A stretch of DNA of 64,000 nt from the NCBI GenBank assembly GCA_965646165.1, contig CBFFYP010000002.1, forward strand, positions 47,435-111,434, read 5' to 3'. The stretch is from MGBC114844 sp910585855 (GTDB taxonomy: Bacteria > Bacillota > Clostridia > Lachnospirales > Lachnospiraceae). Position 1 is the first letter of the stretch; every line of letters begins with the position of its first letter. The notes below the pieces were generated by a model. The model did not search any database. It was not told where the DNA came from and saw only the letters and a list, made by a program, of their open reading frames with translations. The position numbers and the translations under genes were made by a program. Below are positions 8,985 through 17,665 of this stretch, in pieces.

Positions 8985-9312
8985 GCCAGATTCGAAAACG
9001 GTGGGCAGCCTGCTGTTCCGGTTTCCAAAAAGTAAGAAGTTCTAAGACTTCTGCCTTTTCTTTTTCCCAACCAGACAGACCGGGGCGCAATTCGCCCTCA
9101 TTTTAGCCGAAATGTAATTAGTGTAAGGAAGAGTTTTACCAGCCATAAGATAGCCGCTTTCCTATTATCCGGGCTAAACACGCCCCTTTTTTTTCACACC
9201 CTGCATGGAAGCAGGATGTGAAAAAAAAATCTTAAGTTTTCGAGCAAGCAACCAAGAACTTCTAACTTTTTTCCAAAGTCACTGCAGTCTGCCCACCGTT
9301 TTCGAATCTGGC
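8985..9312 (+). repeat. Palindromic element family 1, copy B
   Basis: A 328-bp copy with the same conserved core as copy A (GGGGCGCAATTCGCCCT, GGGCTAAACACGCCCC, loop CCCTGCATGGAAGCAGG), but with different arms. The ends are GCCAGATTCGAAAACGG and its reverse complement rather than the AGAGGCGG arms of copies A, C and D. The central stem reads TTTCACA/TGTGAAA where the others have TTGCATA/TATGCAA, so both sides changed together and pairing is kept. It begins about 100 bases after the glycosylase stop. Confidence 0.8.
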
Positions 9313-9367
9313 TGTTTCTTGACCCCGGAACAGAAAAAGAATCGTTTCTACCGTAATCCAACCAATA

Positions 9368-9693
9368 GCGAGAGGCGGTTTGCTCCTGTTCTTTGCCAGC
9401 GACTTCGGAGAACGGTTAGAAAGTCTTGGGCTTCTGTGGAACTACCTAGAATTTTTTGCATATCCTGCTCCCATGCAGGGTATGCAAAAAAAGGGGCGTG
9501 TTTAGCCCGGAGGATAGGGAAAGAGGATGTTTTATGGTTGGTAAAATCCTTCCTTACATCCGTTTCGTTCCGGTTGTGGTGAGGGCGAATTGCGCCCCGG
9601 TTCGTTCGGCTGGGTGAACCGAAATCAGAAGCCCTAGACTTTCTTACCGTTTGGAGTGGAGCAGGCAAAGGACAGGAACAAACCGCCTCTTGC
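9368..9693 (-). repeat. Palindromic element family 1, copy C (inverted)
   Basis: A 326-bp copy in the opposite orientation, 55 bases after copy B. Its ends are GCGAGAGGCGGTTTGCTCC and the near-perfect complement at 9664-9693. The core and the hairpin (TGCATATCC...GGGTATGCA) match copies A and D. Copies B and C form a head-to-head pair just upstream of the SRP RNA promoter. The short open frames across it are accidental. Confidence 0.8.
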
Positions 9694-9835
9694 GTCCGGT
9701 GAAAGCCAACCTTTTCTGGTAGCATCCTATTCTATCTCCAAAAGCCGAATGAAAGATAGAAGCAGGATAAATTTACTGGGTCATTTTATAAAAATTTTCC
9801 GTATATAAGTTTATTTGATGGAAGCGGATTATTGC

Positions 9836-9864
9836 TTGACAGATGATAACTTCTATGATACAAT
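9836..9864 (+). promoter_or_regulatory. Sigma-A promoter of the SRP RNA gene
   Basis: TTGACA at 9836-9841 and TACAAT at 9859-9864, exactly 17 bases apart, with transcription expected to start near 9871, right where the SRP RNA begins. Confidence 0.85.
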
Positions 9865-9870
9865 TCTAGA

Positions 9871-10137
9871 ATCCGTGCAGCCGGGGAGTTAGCGGTGCCC
9901 TGTACCTACAATCCGCTTTAGTGGGGGTGATGTCCGGCCTAGGGGGTGTCCTTGTAGGGCTGCCCCCGATAAGTGGCGATGAAGTTTGGGTCTTACGCAA
10001 CAGGAATCCATGAACCGTGTCAGGTCAGGAATGGAGCAGCACTAAGTGGAAGCTCTTGTGTGCCGTAAGGGTGCCTGAGCCGAGCTAACTGTCGGGGTAA
10101 CGCTTATGAGGCATCCTCGAAGCAGGACGCACGGATT
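9871..10137 (+). ncRNA. ffs: Signal recognition particle RNA, large bacterial form
   Basis: The RNA of the particle that, with Ffh, directs membrane proteins to the translocon. The SRP core is visible as GTCAGGTCAGGAATGGAGCAGC around 10019-10040, the Ffh-binding internal loop and tetraloop region. The 5' and 3' ends pair (ATCCGTGC with GCACGGAT), and the length of about 267 bases with an Alu-like 5' domain is the form found in Bacillus and clostridia. The neighbourhood with dnaX-ebfC-recR is common in Firmicutes, here with a phosphofructokinase gene in between. Confidence 0.95.
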
Positions 10138-10204
10138 TTGATTTTAGATTTACATGAATTTTTTTTAGAAAGACTTTAGAGGTTTTTTAGAAGTCAGACA
10201 AACT

Positions 10205-10357
10205 TTGGACACAATTATTTCGTATGATAATATCGTACAAAGCAAGAGAGATTGCTTGTTTTACATAGAACTGCGAATGCAGTAATTTCATATCCTTCCT
10301 CTTTTTTGTAGGACTGATAAAAGCGGCAGATAACCGTGAATTATCAGTCCTTTTTTT
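10205..10357 (+). ncRNA. Candidate small RNA or leader with three hairpins
   Basis: Between the SRP RNA and the phosphofructokinase gene lie a weak promoter-like pair (TTGGAC at 10205, GATAAT at 10226, spacing 15) and then three short stems: AAGCAA/TTGCTT, ACTGC-GAAT-GCAGT, and a terminator at 10311-10357. No open frame fits. It could be a free small RNA or the attenuated leader of the downstream gene. The promoter spacing is poor, so the start is uncertain. Confidence 0.4.
10311..10357 (+). terminator. Rho-independent terminator before the phosphofructokinase gene
   Basis: GGACTGATAA pairs with TTATCAGTCC, with a smaller stem in the loop (CGGCAGATAACCG), followed by seven T. It would end the transcript starting near 10235 or readthrough from the SRP RNA. 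Confidence 0.85.
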
Positions 10358-10509
10358 GTGATATTATAGGTTTTATGAAAAGATTTATTTTTGAAGACAA
10401 AAAAAATTAGGTAAAATTTTGCTTTATAAAATATTGAGGTTCGTATCAAAAAGGTTTATAATGGAATTAGCTGAAAAGAGGCAAATTAAAAACGGAGGGA
10501 GATATTTCA

Positions 10510-11592
10510 ATGAGAGTTGGTATGTTGACAAGCGGCGGGGACTGCCAGAGTTTAAATGCAACTATGCGTGGAGTTGCAAAAGCGTTATATGAAAACGTAG
10601 AAGATATTACGATTTATGGCTTTTTGGAAGGGTATAAAGGGATGATTTACGGGGAATACCGCAAGATGGCATCTTCTGATTTTTCTGGTATCCTGACGGA
10701 AGGCGGAACAATTTTAGGAAGTTCAAGACAGCCATTTAAGCAGATGAGAGATCCAGACGAAAACGGGCTTGACAAGGTTGCGGCAATGAAGCATACTTAT
10801 TATCAGCTTCGTTTGGACTGTTTGGTTGTACTTGGCGGAAACGGCAGCCAGAAGACAGCGAATTTATTGAGAGAAGAAGGGTTAAATGTAATTGCACTTC
10901 CAAAGACGATTGATAACGATCTCTGGGGAACGGATATGACATTTGGATTTCAAAGTGCTGTAAATATTGCAACGAATGCGATTGATTGTATTCATACAAC
11001 AGCGGCTTCTCATGGACGTGTTTTTATTGTAGAAGTAATGGGACATAAAGTAGGATGGCTGACTCTTCATGCCGGAATTGCTGGAGGAGCAGATATTATT
11101 CTGATACCAGAAATTCCGTATAATATTGATTATGTAATTGATGCTATCAATAAACGGAAAAAGGCGGGTAAGCGTTTTACTATTTTGGCAGTGGCAGAGG
11201 GTGCTATATCAGAGGAAGATGCAAAACTTTCGAAAAAGGCATTTAAAGAAAAAAGAAAGGATTGGCAGTATCCAAGTGTTTCCTATGAAATTGCACATCG
11301 GATTCAAGAACAGACTGGAGATGAAATTCGTATTACCGTTCCGGGACATATGCAGCGGGGCGGAGAGCCTTGTCCATATGATCGGGTGCTTTCCACCAGA
11401 TTAGGTGCAGAAGCAGCAATGATGATTATAGACGGCGATTTTGGCAATATGGCATGTGTAAAAAATAATGAAATTGTTCGAGTTCCGTTAAAAGACGTTG
11501 CCGGCAAGTTAAAAATGATTCAGCCGGATAGTTCTATTGTAAAAGAAGCAAAATTGATTGGGATTTGCTTTGGTGATGCTCCTATGAAGTAG
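10510..11592 (+). CDS. pfkA: 6-phosphofructokinase
   Basis: A 360-residue glycolytic enzyme that phosphorylates fructose 6-phosphate. The N-terminus MRVGMLTSGGDCQSLNATMR is the nucleotide-binding start of the PFK family. LVVLGGNGSQKTANLL corresponds to the GGDGS loop; the Gly at the position that separates ATP from PPi users favours ATP. PKTIDNDLWGTDMTFG carries the catalytic TIDND, but with the Lys before it that is common in PPi-type and long-chain enzymes. The mixed pattern is known in some ATP-dependent clades, so the phosphate donor should be treated as likely ATP. GGAGG precedes ATG 10510. Confidence 0.88.
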   Translation: MRVGMLTSGGDCQSLNATMRGVAKALYENVEDITIYGFLEGYKGMIYGEYRKMASSDFSGILTEGGTILGSSRQPFKQMRDPDENGLDKVAAMKHTYYQLRLDCLVVLGGNGSQKTANLLREEGLNVIALPKTIDNDLWGTDMTFGFQSAVNIATNAIDCIHTTAASHGRVFIVEVMGHKVGWLTLHAGIAGGADIILIPEIPYNIDYVIDAINKRKKAGKRFTILAVAEGAISEEDAKLSKKAFKEKRKDWQYPSVSYEIAHRIQEQTGDEIRITVPGHMQRGGEPCPYDRVLSTRLGAEAAMMIIDGDFGNMACVKNNEIVRVPLKDVAGKLKMIQPDSSIVKEAKLIGICFGDAPMK

Positions 11593-11640
11593 GAAATAGG
11601 GAGATAGAATTTAAGAAATAAAGGGAAAGGATGAAAAGCT

Positions 11641-13212
11641 ATGTCTTATACTGCCTTATATAGAAAGTTCCGACCGGATTGCTTTGAAGATGTAAAAGGG
11701 CAGGATCATATTGTTACTACGCTGAAGAACCAGATATTGGCAGATCGGATCGGACATGCGTATCTGCTTTGCGGAACACGGGGTACGGGAAAGACAACAA
11801 TAGCAAAACTATTTGCAAAGGCAGTAAATTGCGAACATCCAAAGGAAGACGGAAGCCCCTGCAATCTATGCCAGAGCTGCAGGGCGGTGCAGGCAGGGGC
11901 TTCTATGAATGTAATCGAAATCGATGCTGCTTCCAATAATGGAGTAGATAATATTCGGGAAATTCGGGAAGAAGTACAATATTCGCCGACGGAGGGACGA
12001 TTTAAGGTCTATATTATTGATGAAGTTCATATGCTCTCGATAGGAGCATTTAATGCGCTGTTAAAGACATTAGAAGAACCGCCTTCCTATGTAATCTTTA
12101 TTTTGGCAACCACAGAGGCACATAAGATTCCGATTACCATTTTATCACGTTGTCAGAGATATGATTTTAAACGTATTTCCATTCAGACGATAACAGAGCG
12201 TTTAATGGAGCTGATGAAGATAGAACAGATAAACGTGGAAGAAAAAGCCATCCGTTATATCGCAAAGGCAGCGGATGGCTCTTTTCGTGACGCATTGAGT
12301 TTACTCGATCAGTGTCTTGCTTTTTATATGAATCAGGATTTGACTTATGATAAGGTGTTAGAGGTTTTGGGTGCAGTGGATACAGAAGTATTTAGCAAAC
12401 TCTTGCGGAAAATTATCGCAGATGATACACTAGGATGTATCCGGCAGTTGGAAGAATTGGTGATGTCGGGAAGGGAACTTGGTCAGTTTACCATTGATTT
12501 TACTTGGTATATGCGAAATCTTCTGCTGGTGCAGACAGCAGAACAGGTAGAAGAGATATTGGATGTATCGACAGACAATCGAATTGCTTTACAAGAGGAG
12601 GCAAAGATGATTGCACCAGAAGTTTTAATGCGCTATATTCGGATATTTTCGGAATTAACCAGTCAGATTAAATATTCTTCTCAGAAAAGAGTTTTAATAG
12701 AAATTGCATTGATTAAACTGACAAAACCGATGATGGAGCAAAGTTATGATGCTGTTTTGCATCGTCTGTCGATATTGGAGAAAAAATTAGAAGAAGGGGT
12801 GCTGGTTTCTGCCAAGCAGGCAGTACAGGAAAAAGAAGACAACTCTGTAGAATCAGAGCAGGAAATGCCAAAGGAGAAAGAATTTGCAAAGGCAGCACCG
12901 CAGGAAGTGCAGCAGGCGGTTAATGTCATGCCGGAAGTGATTCAGGAGATAGGGCAGCCTATGGCAAACTATTTGAAAAAGGCACATTTTCAGGCAGGAG
13001 GAGAGAATCGTCTTTTGGTAGTATTAACAGATGATATAACAGAGAGATTATTAAATACACAGGAGAAAAGAGAACAGCTTGGAACACTTCTTTCTCAAAA
13101 AATAGGAAAGGAAATACAGGTTGATATAAAGCTGATTTGTAAGGAAGATGAAACAAAAAATATCTTTCTGACAGCACAAAAAAATATTGGAATAGAGATT
13201 CAGGAGGAGTAG
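11641..13212 (+). CDS. dnaX: DNA polymerase III subunit gamma/tau
   Basis: The clamp-loader motor subunit, 523 residues. The AAA+ domain has Walker A GTRGTGKTTIAKLF near residues 43-56, a zinc module with Cys residues in CEHPKEDGSPCNLCQSC, Walker B YIIDEVHML and sensor 1 ILATTEAHKIP. Domain III follows to about residue 370, then an acidic/Gln-rich linker and a C-terminal domain that would contact the polymerase. It starts a tight operon: ebfC begins 2 bases after its stop and recR 2 bases after that. Confidence 0.97.
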   Translation: MSYTALYRKFRPDCFEDVKGQDHIVTTLKNQILADRIGHAYLLCGTRGTGKTTIAKLFAKAVNCEHPKEDGSPCNLCQSCRAVQAGASMNVIEIDAASNNGVDNIREIREEVQYSPTEGRFKVYIIDEVHMLSIGAFNALLKTLEEPPSYVIFILATTEAHKIPITILSRCQRYDFKRISIQTITERLMELMKIEQINVEEKAIRYIAKAADGSFRDALSLLDQCLAFYMNQDLTYDKVLEVLGAVDTEVFSKLLRKIIADDTLGCIRQLEELVMSGRELGQFTIDFTWYMRNLLLVQTAEQVEEILDVSTDNRIALQEEAKMIAPEVLMRYIRIFSELTSQIKYSSQKRVLIEIALIKLTKPMMEQSYDAVLHRLSILEKKLEEGVLVSAKQAVQEKEDNSVESEQEMPKEKEFAKAAPQEVQQAVNVMPEVIQEIGQPMANYLKKAHFQAGGENRLLVVLTDDITERLLNTQEKREQLGTLLSQKIGKEIQVDIKLICKEDETKNIFLTAQKNIGIEIQEE

Positions 13213-13214
13213 AT

Positions 13215-13565
13215 ATGGCAAAACATGGTGGATTTCCGGGCGGTATGCCGGGCAATATGAATAATTTAATGAAACAGGCACAAAAAATGCAGCGTCAAAT
13301 GGAGGAAATACAGAAAGCATTAGAAGAAAAACAGTATACAGCAAAAGCAGGCGGCGGTGCAGTAGAGGTGACGATTTCCGGGAAAAAAGAAATAACGAAA
13401 GTGACACTTTCCCCAGAAGTGGTAGATCCAGATGATATTGAAATGTTAGAGGATTTGATTGTTGCAGCTACAAATGAGGCAATCCGTCAGTGTGAAGAAG
13501 ACAGCCAGAGCTCAATGGCAAAAGTAACCGGAGGTTTGGGCGGACTGGGCGGTGGATTGTTTTAA
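13215..13565 (+). CDS. ebfC: YbaB/EbfC-family nucleoid-associated protein
   Basis: A 116-residue member of the YbaB/EbfC family, which binds DNA as a dimer. The glycine- and methionine-rich start (GGFPGGMPGNMNNLMKQAQKMQRQMEEIQ), a helix, and the core GGGAVEVTISGKKEI..VTLSPEVVDPDDIEMLEDLI are characteristic. It is placed between dnaX and recR as in most Firmicutes. AGGAGG overlaps the dnaX stop. Confidence 0.95.
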   Translation: MAKHGGFPGGMPGNMNNLMKQAQKMQRQMEEIQKALEEKQYTAKAGGGAVEVTISGKKEITKVTLSPEVVDPDDIEMLEDLIVAATNEAIRQCEEDSQSSMAKVTGGLGGLGGGLF

Positions 13566-13567
13566 TT

Positions 13568-14167
13568 ATGGATTACTATAGCAGTCAGATTACAAAACTA
13601 ATAGAAACACTGTCATCACTTCCCGGAATTGGAAATAAATCGGCACAAAGACTGGCTTTTCATATTGTAAATATGCCGCAGGAGCAGGTAAATACATTGG
13701 TAAGTGCAATTTCTGAGGCAAAGAAAAATGTACAGTATTGCAAAAAGTGTTTTACTTTGACCGATCAGGAGCTGTGCCCAATCTGCAGCAGTACAAAACG
13801 GGATGAAAAGACAATTATGGTAGTAGAAAATCCACGGGATTTAGCTGCTTATGAAAAAACCGGAAAGTATGAGGGGCTTTATCATGTACTGCATGGAGCG
13901 ATTTCCCCTATGCTTGGGATTGGACCAAATGATATTAAGCTGAAAGAACTGATGAAGCGTCTATCAGAGGAAACAGTAGAAGAAGTGATTATTGCTACAA
14001 ATTCCAGCTTGGAGGGAGAAACTACGGCAATGTATATCAGTAAATTAGTAAAGCCTACTGGAATTAAAGTTACTCGAATTGCCAGTGGTGTACCTGTTGG
14101 GGGAGATTTAGAGTATATTGATGAGATTACACTTTTGCGTGCTTTAGACGGACGGGTAGAATTGTAG
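13568..14167 (+). CDS. recR: Recombination mediator RecR
   Basis: A 199-residue protein of the RecFOR pathway that helps load RecA on gapped DNA. The helix-hairpin-helix LSSLPGIGNKSAQRLAFHI (about 16-34), the four-cysteine zinc finger (CKKC...CPIC, about 57-75) and the Toprim domain (MVVENPRDLAAYEKTG) are in order. The length is standard. It is the last gene of the dnaX operon. Confidence 0.97.
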   Translation: MDYYSSQITKLIETLSSLPGIGNKSAQRLAFHIVNMPQEQVNTLVSAISEAKKNVQYCKKCFTLTDQELCPICSSTKRDEKTIMVVENPRDLAAYEKTGKYEGLYHVLHGAISPMLGIGPNDIKLKELMKRLSEETVEEVIIATNSSLEGETTAMYISKLVKPTGIKVTRIASGVPVGGDLEYIDEITLLRALDGRVEL

Positions 14168-14199
14168 ACACAAAAGGCGCTTTCTAGCGCCTGCGTGTC
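14167..14199 (-). terminator. Hairpin between convergent recR and lepB
   Basis: GACAC...GTGTC encloses AGGCGC-TTTCTA-GCGCCT. On the minus strand the inner stem is followed by TTTT, so it suits termination of lepB; on the plus strand there is no T run. It may limit collision of the two convergent transcripts. Confidence 0.6.
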
Positions 14200-14237
14200 C
14201 TAAAAAAGTTCTTAGAAAAATACATAAAAGAATGAAT

Positions 14238-14795
14238 TTAATGGAAAATGGAGCGAATCCATCCATTTAGGTTAAAGACCATTTTTCCGTCAACATCATT
14301 TAGTTTTACTGTTCCGAATGCTCGGCTGTCATTGCTGTGATTTCGGTTATCTCCTAGTACAAAGATTTCTCCTTCTGGTACGGTCAGGGAAACATCTCCA
14401 TTAAAAGTAGGTTCATTGATATAGGTTTCATTTAGAACAGTGCCGTTTATAGTGACAACACTGTCTTTAATAGTGATTTCATCTCCGGCGATACCGATAA
14501 CACGTTTTACGTATTTATTATTTTCCATATCGTGAGAATCAAATACAACGATATCATTGCGATCGATAGATCCAAGTTTCCAGAGGAGCAGCTTGTCATT
14601 GTCATGCAGAGTAGGAAACATAGAGCGGCCGTCTACAATGCTTGGCTGTATAAAGATCAGCAGGATAAATGTAAGAACTAATGCAGTTCCTACTACTTCG
14701 ATTAAGTCAATTAGTAAGCCTTTTAGGGAAGGTTTTTCTTCTTGAGGTTCTTCTGACTGAACGGGGGTGTGTTCGCTTTTATTTTTTAATGACAT
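14238..14795 (-). CDS. lepB: Signal peptidase I
   Basis: A 185-residue type I signal peptidase that removes signal peptides from secreted proteins. After a 25-residue polar N-terminus there is one membrane segment (VVGTALVLTFILLIFI). The catalytic Ser is in VDGRSMFPTL and the general-base Lys in YVKRVIGIAGD; the C-terminal box GDNRNHSNDSRAFG is complete. The single-membrane-segment size is typical of Firmicutes SipS. It is convergent with recR. Confidence 0.95.
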   Translation of the reverse strand: MSLKNKSEHTPVQSEEPQEEKPSLKGLLIDLIEVVGTALVLTFILLIFIQPSIVDGRSMFPTLHDNDKLLLWKLGSIDRNDIVVFDSHDMENNKYVKRVIGIAGDEITIKDSVVTINGTVLNETYINEPTFNGDVSLTVPEGEIFVLGDNRNHSNDSRAFGTVKLNDVDGKMVFNLNGWIRSIFH

Positions 14796-14960
14796 ATGAA
14801 TTCTACCTTTCTTTTTTCTTTTTGCTGGAAATTATACCAGAAATATAATTTATTATAACACAAGAATAAAATTCTGCACTAGAAAATTTATAAAGATTTT
14901 GTGAAACCATTTTATGCTGCAGTGGATATTTATATTTTTTGAAGTTGGATGATGGGGGAT

Positions 14961-15101
14961 GCCGAAAGTCGAATGGAATTCTATTCCGAGCCCGCTTGCG
15001 CTTAGCATTTTCTCGTAGCGGACACATAAGACGCTAAAATACAGCGTCTAAGTGCCGACGGAAAATGATGACCCTGCATAGAACACCATTCGGCTTTCGG
15101 C
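14961..15101 (+). repeat. Palindromic element family 2, copy 1
   Basis: A 141-bp element with inverted ends (GCCGAAAGTCGAATGG pairs with the right end at 15080-15101). The core CCCGCTTGCGCTTAGCATTT...CTCGTAGCGGACACATAAGAC holds an inner hairpin GACGCT-AAAATA-CAGCGTC. The second copy at 19138 keeps this core but has entirely different end sequences that also pair. The rest of the 14,796-15,316 gap is AT-rich with no gene that I can support. Confidence 0.72.
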
Positions 15102-15316
15102 TGTGTATTTCAGAATGAAAAAACTATAATAAATAATAAAAGGTTTGTTGTAGTGTGAAAGTGTCTTCTAAAAGGAATATTATGGAAAAGATTTTTTGCA
15201 GGAATTTGTTAGGGTTAGACAGTTAGAGTAATATATGGAAATATATGGAAGCTATGATTGATTATTTTTATTTTTTGTGATAGATTAAAATTAGTTTACA
15301 TATTAGGAGGTACGAG

Positions 15317-17074
15317 ATGAGAAGTGTAAAAACACTGCTGATACTGGTAAATGTTGTAATTGTGACAATAGCAGTATCTATAATCGGGCTGACAGCCAGA
15401 GAACGGATGAGAAATCAAATTCAGACATCATTAGGAACTTATAGGAGTACATTATATGGCGGATATGATGATTCTGTTAAGTATCAGGTTCAGAATGTAA
15501 TTAGTCTTTTGCAGGGAATGTATGAACGGCAGTTATCAGGAGAATGGACGGAGGAAAAAGCAAAACAGGAAGCGATTGATTGTGTAAAGTCCCTTCGCTA
15601 TGAAGAGGACGGAAGTGGTTATTTTTGGATAGATGATTTGGATTATATATTGATTGCACATCCTATTTTACCGGAACAGGAAGGTGATAATCGGTATGAT
15701 CTAGAAGATCAGAATGGAGTAAAGATTATTCAGTCTATTATGCAGACAGTACAAAATTCAGCAGACGGCGGGTTTAATGAGTTTTATTATACAAAGGCAG
15801 ATGGTGTAACTGTTGCACCAAAAAGAGCATATTCTATGTTGTTTGAGCCTTGGGGATGGATTGTCAGTACAGGGGTTTATATTGATGATATGGATCGGAC
15901 TTATATGGAACAGAAACAGATATTGGATGAAGAACTGCGCCTGCAGCTGCAGATGACAAATCTTTGTATGGCAGTAACTTTAGTGGTGTCGGTTGTGGCT
16001 TCTGTGATATTTGCCCGAGTAGTGACCAAACCTTTGAAGAAGATACAAGGACTTGCAGAACGGATGGCAAAATGTGATTTTTCACAGTCTTTGGATATTC
16101 GATCCAGAAATGAATTTGGACAGACTGCTATGAAATTGGACTATGCACAAGACAAGTTAAAAAGTTATATTCAGGATGTATCACGACAGCTTCATGAAAT
16201 GGCGAATGGGAATTTTGCGGTTGGCTCAGAAACCGTTTATGTAGGAGAGTTTCAGGAGGTACAGACTTCCTTGGCTGTTATTGTTTCCTCTATGAATCAA
16301 ACATTGCTGCAGATTAATCAGGCAGCAGAACAGGTGTCTTTTGGAGCAGAGCAGGTATCAGATGGGTTTCAGCAATTAGCATCTGCTACTGTGCAGCAGG
16401 CAGCAAGTGTTCAGGATGTAGCGGAGCGTATGGAAAGTATTTCAGAGCAGGCACAGCAAAACTCTCGAAGTGCAGATCAGGCAAGGGATTGTGCAATACA
16501 GACAAAACAATATATTGATACTGGGAAACAAAAGATGGAGGAGTTGATTGCAGCAATTTGTGATATTTCAACGGCTTCTGACAGTATTCAAAAGATTATT
16601 AAAAGTATAGATGACATTGCATTTCAAACCAATTTATTGGCTTTAAATGCTGCAGTAGAGGCGGCTCGGGCAGGAGAAGCAGGAAAGGGATTTTCTGTTG
16701 TAGCAGATGAAGTTCGCAGGTTAGCACAGAAGTCGGGAGAGTCTGCAGATACGACACAGGAGTTGATTGAAAATTGCCTTCAGGCAGTGCGGAAAGGAAA
16801 TCAGATTGCAAGGGATACAGCAGAAGCATTGACAGCGATTGTAGAGGAAAATAATGTAGTACAGGGATTGATGACAAAAATTGCATCGGATTCTCAGGAA
16901 CAGGCAGAGGATTCGAATTATATCAATCAGCAAATTGCAGCAATTTCTACTGTAACACAGACAAATGCCGCTACGGTACAGGAAAGTGCTTTGTCTAGTC
17001 AGGAGCTTCGGCAGCAGGCAGAAAAGATGAAATTATTGGTAGAACAGTTTCATTTAAAGCGGATTAGGAAATAA
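15317..17074 (+). CDS. Methyl-accepting chemotaxis protein with Cache sensor
   Basis: A 585-residue chemoreceptor. A membrane segment at about 7-26 is followed by an extracellular single-Cache domain (about 40-200; GSGYFWIDDLDYILIAHPILPEQEG and WGWIVSTGVYIDDMD are typical of sCache_2). A second membrane segment lies near 212-234, then a HAMP domain (FARVVTKPLKKIQGLAERMA) and the signalling tip FQTNLLALNAAVEAARAGEAG. Such proteins control CheA kinase in response to small molecules, often carboxylates for sCache_2. AGGAGG precedes ATG 15317. No other chemotaxis gene is present here. Confidence 0.93.
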   Translation: MRSVKTLLILVNVVIVTIAVSIIGLTARERMRNQIQTSLGTYRSTLYGGYDDSVKYQVQNVISLLQGMYERQLSGEWTEEKAKQEAIDCVKSLRYEEDGSGYFWIDDLDYILIAHPILPEQEGDNRYDLEDQNGVKIIQSIMQTVQNSADGGFNEFYYTKADGVTVAPKRAYSMLFEPWGWIVSTGVYIDDMDRTYMEQKQILDEELRLQLQMTNLCMAVTLVVSVVASVIFARVVTKPLKKIQGLAERMAKCDFSQSLDIRSRNEFGQTAMKLDYAQDKLKSYIQDVSRQLHEMANGNFAVGSETVYVGEFQEVQTSLAVIVSSMNQTLLQINQAAEQVSFGAEQVSDGFQQLASATVQQAASVQDVAERMESISEQAQQNSRSADQARDCAIQTKQYIDTGKQKMEELIAAICDISTASDSIQKIIKSIDDIAFQTNLLALNAAVEAARAGEAGKGFSVVADEVRRLAQKSGESADTTQELIENCLQAVRKGNQIARDTAEALTAIVEENNVVQGLMTKIASDSQEQAEDSNYINQQIAAISTVTQTNAATVQESALSSQELRQQAEKMKLLVEQFHLKRIRK

Positions 17075-17187
17075 AAAATTTACTTCGAGCCTGCTTTTGT
17101 TTAGCATTTTCTCTGGTGCTTTTGTGTAGACTTTCTTTTGGAGTTTGGCTGTGTATTTCTGCCGGAAAGGGTTTGCTTTCACCGGAC

Positions 17188-17512
17188 GCAAGAGGCGGTT
17201 TGCTCCTATCCTTTGCTTGCTCCACTCCAAACGATAAGAAAGTCTACGGCTTCTGATTTCAGTTCATTCAACCGGACGAACCGGGGCGCAATTCGCCCTC
17301 ATGGCAGTCGAAACGAATCGGGTGTAAGGAAGGATTTTACCAGCTATAAGACATCCTCTTTCCTATCATCCGGGCTAAACACGCCCCTTTTTTTGCATAC
17401 CCTGCATGGGAGCAGGATATGCAAAAAATTCTAGGTAGTTTCACAGAAGCCCAAGACTTTCTAATCGTTCTCCGAAGTCGCAGGCAAAGGATAGGAGCAA
17501 ACCGCCTCTCGC
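17188..17512 (+). repeat. Palindromic element family 1, copy D
   Basis: A 325-bp copy, nearly identical in core and ends to copies A and C (GCAAGAGGCGGTTTGCTCC ends, loop CCCTGCATGGGAGCAGG). It lies about 110 bases after the chemoreceptor stop. A short stretch at about 17085-17140 resembles the family 2 core (TTTAGCATTTTCTC), suggesting an eroded family 2 copy just before it. Confidence 0.8.
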
Positions 17513-17665
17513 TGTTGGTTGGATTGCGGTAGAAACGATGTATTATTACAGAACAAGTTTTCAGCAACGTTTGGATACAATTCTTTTTTTGTTTCGGAGT
17601 CAAGAAACAGCCAGATTCGAAACCGGAACAGCAGGCTGCCCACCGTTTTCGAATCTGGCGTCCTT
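17513..17665 (-). repeat. Linker and partial copy-B arm next to copy D
   Basis: The sequence after copy D (GCGGTAGAAACGAT, GTCAAGAAACAGCCAG) is the reverse complement of the B-C linker at 9313-9367, with an extra insertion. It then continues into GGAACAGCAGGCTGCCC...CGAATCTGGC, the reverse complement of the left arm of copy B. So D plus this stretch mirrors the B-C pair with most of B deleted. Confidence 0.6.

Noticed and set aside
9205..9725. Two 125-codon frames on opposite strands
   Set aside because: They lie inside the palindromic elements; similarity between frames arises from the inverted repeats.
17138..17603. Frames of 88-98 codons resembling those at 9348 and 2420
   Set aside because: Again translations of palindromic element copy D; no start signals and no codon bias.
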